Below are positions 61,209-64,000 of a DNA stretch of 64,000 nucleotides, one piece after another. Both the position numbers and the translations under genes were made by a program. Origin of the DNA: Peptococcaceae bacterium BRH_c8a (lineage in GTDB: Bacteria; Bacillota; Desulfotomaculia; Desulfotomaculales; Desulfallaceae); contig LADP01000018.1 in NCBI GenBank assembly GCA_000961575.1, positions 62,001 to 126,000 of the forward strand, given 5' to 3'. How positions within the stretch are numbered: the first letter of the stretch is position 1; every line of letters starts with the position of its first letter. Below the pieces are notes generated by a model. The model searched no databases, had not been told where the DNA came from, and was given only the letters and a program-made list of their open reading frames with translations.

Positions 61209-62057
61209 CTATGAAATGTTGTATTCAATATCCAATACCTCAAATTGGTACCAGCTAAAATCGCCGGTTTTTAATTTCCAGATCACTTCCCCTTTGGCCG
61301 GCACCAACACACCGTCAAATTCCTTGTAGTCTTCCAGGATGATCTGCCATGTTTCCATTGAGTAATGCCCGTCAAAATCCCCGTACCTGGGCGCCACAAA
61401 ATCGATTACTTCGCCCCGGTCGTTAAAACTAAATACCCCTGACGCATTTACTCCTCTGTAGTTCATGGTGGCTCTGGCTGTATTGGCGTCGACTTCTTCC
61501 CACGTAATATAACTGCTTAGGGCCGCAGTCGGAATCCATACAGTCTCAGCGAGAAATCTTACCATTGAACCCTGGTCAACTTCTTTGCCCTTGGCATCTG
61601 CCACTGTTATTAAGGCTAGCAATTTAATAAGCACGTTTCCCTGGCCATCGTCGTATTTATCCCTTGCCGTCAGGGTTACAAAAGGGGCGGCTTTAACCTT
61701 TGCGTTCCATATGTAACCAGGTTTTTCTACCGTAAAGTGTTGCTCTGCTTCCAGGGGCATCCACGGGTTTTCTTCTTTCATCCGCATAACCGCTTTTTGT
61801 TGTGAACGGGCCGAGGTAATTTTTTCTTTTCCAATCACCTGGGAGTGCTCCAACCATTTTTGCACCACAGGCGGCAGACCTGCCAAATCGGCCTCTTGAA
61901 TGATTTGACCTGGATTTTCCACGTTGTTGCTTAAGAATTCGCTTACTTCTTTAGCTACTTTCTTCTCAAACAGGCTCTGGGCAATAAATGAAACTGTTAA
62001 AAATAAAAAAACAATAATGGCTAAAACAACAAGCATTACTAATAGCGCCTTAGGCAT
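61209..62057 (-). CDS. DUF6544-family protein
   Basis: This 282-residue protein has one N-terminal membrane helix (about 5-26) and a large extracytoplasmic domain. LPPVVQKWLEHSQVIGK, MNYRGVNASGVFSFNDRGEVIDF and APRYGDFDGHYSMETWQI are typical of the DUF6544 (formerly DUF6920) family. These are lipid-binding-like beta-rich proteins of unknown function, often annotated as hypothetical. The start is ATG after GGGGGTT. The TVP38 gene follows it 25 bases later on the same strand, so they may form a two-gene operon related to membrane or envelope. Confidence 0.75.
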   Translation of the reverse strand: MPKALLVMLVVLAIIVFLFLTVSFIAQSLFEKKVAKEVSEFLSNNVENPGQIIQEADLAGLPPVVQKWLEHSQVIGKEKITSARSQQKAVMRMKEENPWMPLEAEQHFTVEKPGYIWNAKVKAAPFVTLTARDKYDDGQGNVLIKLLALITVADAKGKEVDQGSMVRFLAETVWIPTAALSSYITWEEVDANTARATMNYRGVNASGVFSFNDRGEVIDFVAPRYGDFDGHYSMETWQIILEDYKEFDGVLVPAKGEVIWKLKTGDFSWYQFEVLDIEYNIS

Positions 62058-62108
62058 ATTATTTAACCCCCTAGGTCATAACCCAATTATTACGCCATTC
62101 AGATAAAA

Positions 62109-62147
62109 GTGAAAGATCTAGATCCTTCGCTAACGCTCAGGATGACA
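62109..62147. repeat. short dispersed palindromic repeat, partial copy
   Basis: GTGAAAGATCTAGATCC followed by TTCGCTAACGCTCAGGATG ACAT matches the right arm of the repeat at 60381; most of the left arm is missing. Confidence 0.7.
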
Positions 62148-62167
62148 TCATAATAGGGTTCCAGTTA

Positions 62168-62192
62168 GTAGGGGCACCCCTCGCGGGTACCC
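62168..62192. repeat. short palindrome GTAGGGGCACCCC, copy 2
   Basis: GTAGGGGCACCCCT, then CGCGGGTACCC, is a longer version of the unit at 60478. Both lie within 40 bases of the other repeat family, as if the two families travel together. Confidence 0.65.
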
Positions 62193-62247
62193 GGTTCACC
62201 CATACTCCCGTGGTTCCAAAGTTTATTTTCTAAGTAGAAAGGCATAT

Positions 62248-62273
62248 GAGTCAAGGGAAAATTTCCTTGACTC
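62248..62273 (-). terminator. stem-loop after the YbjQ-family gene
   Basis: GAGTCAAGG and CCTTGACTC pair perfectly around GAAAATTT. No T tract follows on the minus strand, so termination is only possible; the GAGTCAAG end also resembles the REP-like hairpin at 53372. Confidence 0.45.
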
Positions 62274-62301
62274 AATGTATTATGCGGGTTTTATATGCCA
62301 A

Positions 62302-62604
62302 TTATATCTTTACTGCAGTCCCGTAAGCAATAATTTCGGCCGCTCCGGCGGAAACATTCGATGTACCGAATCTGATACCGATAATTGCGTTAGCCCCCAG
62401 GGACTCAGCTTCCCGGATCATCTGGGCAATCGCCTCTTCCCGGGCCGACTTAAGCAGGTCGGCGTATTCTTTGACTTCACCGCCAATCAGCTGGCGGAAG
62501 AAAGCAACAATATCCTTGCCCAAGTGTTTAGCCTTCATGGAACTGCCTCGGACCATGCCGATTACCTGGTATTCGGTCCTGATATCAACGGTTGTTAAAA
62601 GCAT
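62302..62604 (-). CDS. YbjQ/UPF0145-family protein
   Basis: This is a 100-residue protein of the YbjQ (putative heavy-metal-binding) family. Its usual length and motifs are all present: YQVIGMVRGSSMKAKHLGKDI, GGEVKEYADLLKSAREEAI and ESLGANAIIGIRFGTS. These proteins form a pentameric barrel-like fold of unknown role. The ATG follows GGGGGT. It sits between the DUF6544-like gene and the ABC exporter. Confidence 0.92.
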   Translation of the reverse strand: MLLTTVDIRTEYQVIGMVRGSSMKAKHLGKDIVAFFRQLIGGEVKEYADLLKSAREEAIAQMIREAESLGANAIIGIRFGTSNVSAGAAEIIAYGTAVKI

Positions 62605-62642
62605 ATTTGTACCCCCAATTTGTTTTAATTTATTTGTAATGC

Positions 62643-63392
62643 CTAAAAATCCTTTTTCAGCAATTGACTCAGCCCAATCCGGTAAAAAATCCAGGCCACC
62701 AAAGTCATGATTACTATGGCTCCAAGCTGGAAACCGTCTCCGGTATAAACAGGCCAGGCATGCATCTGGCGGTATACGGAGTACATGCCATAACCGGGAA
62801 TCCAGCCGGGTATGCTCAGTACTAATGCGACTCCACAGGCCGCCGCCCCAGCTTTGAGCTGGTCGTCAAATATTACCGAAAACATCAAAGCTAGACTGTA
62901 AATTAACAGCAATCCCGCCGCGTTTACAACCAAACCGGCCATAAATAGGGCCGGCAACCCCTTTCCGGCTGTCAGGGCAGCCAGGTAAGTGAGGGTGGTA
63001 GCGACCGTCATCACTGTCAGCATGGCTGCCGCCCCGGCAATAAACTTGGAGCGGTATATTGTTTCCCGGCCCAGGGGCTTGCTGAATAAAAAGCCGGCGG
63101 TATTGCGGCCGGTTTCTCCGGCTAACTGAGCCATGCCCACGACAACGGCGTAAATAACCAGGATTTGATACAGGTTTTTACTGTACCAGTTAGCCCACAT
63201 ATAAAGTGTAAAGTCACTCATCTGACGACGGTACGTTTCACCCAGGGCACCACCGATGTCTACCTGGAATTTGCCCATCCACTCAAATACAAAGGGGAGC
63301 GTGATGCCCAGAACTGATAACAGTACCAGGGCCAGGGCATGTTTCCAGGCGGTTTCACGTAGTTCCTTTTTCAGCACAGCTCCATTAACCAT
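62643..63392 (-). CDS. ABC-2 type transporter permease
   Basis: This permease of about 249 residues has six predicted helices. KKELRETAWKHALALVLLSVLG is a typical amphipathic start, and GETGRNTAGFLFSKPLGRETIYRSKFIAG is the cytoplasmic coupling region between helices 2 and 3. The frame opens at 63425, but the ATG at 63392 overlaps the ATPase stop by eight bases and follows GAGAGGGG. It forms an exporter with the ATPase encoded just upstream. Substrate unknown; drug, peptide or lipid export are usual for this class. Confidence 0.88.
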   Translation of the reverse strand: MVNGAVLKKELRETAWKHALALVLLSVLGITLPFVFEWMGKFQVDIGGALGETYRRQMSDFTLYMWANWYSKNLYQILVIYAVVVGMAQLAGETGRNTAGFLFSKPLGRETIYRSKFIAGAAAMLTVMTVATTLTYLAALTAGKGLPALFMAGLVVNAAGLLLIYSLALMFSVIFDDQLKAGAAACGVALVLSIPGWIPGYGMYSVYRQMHAWPVYTGDGFQLGAIVIMTLVAWIFYRIGLSQLLKKDF

Positions 63393-64000
63393 TCCGGTCA
63401 GCCCCCTCTCGGCGGGTATATTCAATGAAAATATCCTCTAAATCCAGGTCGATTATTTCCAGGGCGAAATGAGGGTATTGGGATAACTTTTCCAATACCT
63501 CGTGGACATTCTCAGTGACCGTCAGCAGGTAACCGGAACCTTCAGGCTCAACCCGGGCAATGCCTGTCTGTTTAAACACATCTTCCGGCGGTCGGCCTTG
63601 GAATACAACCCTGATCCTTTTTTCAGCGGTTTTCAGATCGGCTACGTCCTTAACCGCTACCAGGCGTCCCCGGCTAAGAAAAGCTACCCGGTCGGCCAGT
63701 CGCTCAACCTCATGGAGGGTATGGGATGATAAGAGTACGGTGCTGCCCAGGGCCACCACCTGTTCCATCAGCAGCTTAAAATAATCCCTTCTTTTTATGG
63801 GGTCAAGGCCCGCCCCCGGTTCATCCAGAATCAGCAATTCGGGTTCAGGACCCAGAGCCAGAGTTAGGGTTAGGGCGCTTTTTTGGCCGTGGGAAAACTC
63901 TTTTATCTTTTTGTCTACCGGGATGCTAAATTGCTTAAAAGCCGAGTCCACCAACCTTGGATTCCAGCGGGGATACAAGGAAGCGCAAAAGTTCGCCATT
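63385..64000 (-). CDS. ABC transporter ATP-binding protein, cut at the window edge
   Basis: Only the C-terminal 205 or so residues are inside the window; the N-terminal part with Walker A lies beyond 64000. The signature reads FSHGQKSALTLTLALG (SHGQK in place of SGGQ), Walker B is LLILDEPGAGLDP and the switch histidine is in LLSSHTLHEVERL. A C-terminal DUF-like extension (about 115-200) is typical of ABC-2 exporters. The gene overlaps its permease by eight bases. The start is not visible, so length cannot be judged. Confidence 0.9.
   Translation of the reverse strand, partial: MANFCASLYPRWNPRLVDSAFKQFSIPVDKKIKEFSHGQKSALTLTLALGPEPELLILDEPGAGLDPIKRRDYFKLLMEQVVALGSTVLLSSHTLHEVERLADRVAFLSRGRLVAVKDVADLKTAEKRIRVVFQGRPPEDVFKQTGIARVEPEGSGYLLTVTENVHEVLEKLSQYPHFALEIIDLDLEDIFIEYTRREGADRNG

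Overview
The window looks like a chromosomal segment of an anaerobic, Gram-positive-type (Bacillota) bacterium that lives on carboxylic or fatty acids. Reasons: strong Shine-Dalgarno sequences with frequent TTG and GTG starts, lipoprotein-anchored binding and efflux proteins, an RND operon with no outer-membrane partner gene, a preQ1-I riboswitch closely resembling the Thermoanaerobacter type, a YkpA-type ABC-F protein, and many CoA-transferase, acyl-CoA dehydrogenase and Etf genes. A Desulfotomaculum/Pelotomaculum-like Peptococcaceae host is my best guess, but this is inference and no marker gene proves it. No rRNA, tRNA, CRISPR array, phage or complete insertion sequence was seen.

Region 1 (1-22843) is a catabolic island. 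A PrpR-type sigma-54 activator (1790-3715) lies between a predicted permease (234-1628) and a TRAP transporter operon (dctP-dctQ-dctM, 3962-6960) that continues into a two-subunit CoA-transferase (6985-8768). A long beta-oxidation operon follows (9091-21391): a 613-residue acyl-CoA dehydrogenase, an acetate-type CoA-transferase, 3-hydroxyacyl-CoA dehydrogenase, thiolase, enoyl-CoA hydratase, a second acyl-CoA dehydrogenase, a thiolase / HMG-CoA-synthase-like / DUF35 triad, and EtfB and EtfA. Sigma-54 (-24/-12) promoters with a shared upstream motif precede the permease, the TRAP operon and the beta-oxidation operon, so the activator probably controls all three. The expected flow is acid import, CoA activation, beta-oxidation, thiolysis, and electron transfer to Etf.

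Region 2 (23007-33552) holds a P-type cation ATPase, a queuosine-precursor transporter under a preQ1-I riboswitch, a TetR-regulated RND efflux operon with two copies of one operator, and an ABC-F protein.

Region 3 (33702-43023) is sensory: a seven-PAS histidine kinase with an NtrC-type regulator, an HD-GYP protein carrying the remnant of a GGDEF domain, then a cyclic di-GMP-I riboswitch ahead of a chemoreceptor-cheW pair.

Region 4 (43245-57177) is a second metabolic block: a divergent 4-hydroxybutyryl-CoA-dehydratase-family protein with an MBL-fold hydrolase, a DinG-like helicase, a methyltransferase, a metallophosphoesterase, a second Etf pair followed by a short FAD-binding oxidoreductase, proA, and a second CoA-transferase pair on the minus strand. 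An unlisted 52-residue membrane peptide lies between two REP-like hairpins.

Region 5 (57358-64000) has an orphan hypothetical gene, a Uup-type ABC-F protein, a TVP38-family membrane protein, a DUF6544-like protein, a YbjQ-family protein and an ABC-2 exporter whose ATPase gene runs off the right edge. Short dispersed palindromic repeats recur in the intergenic spaces.
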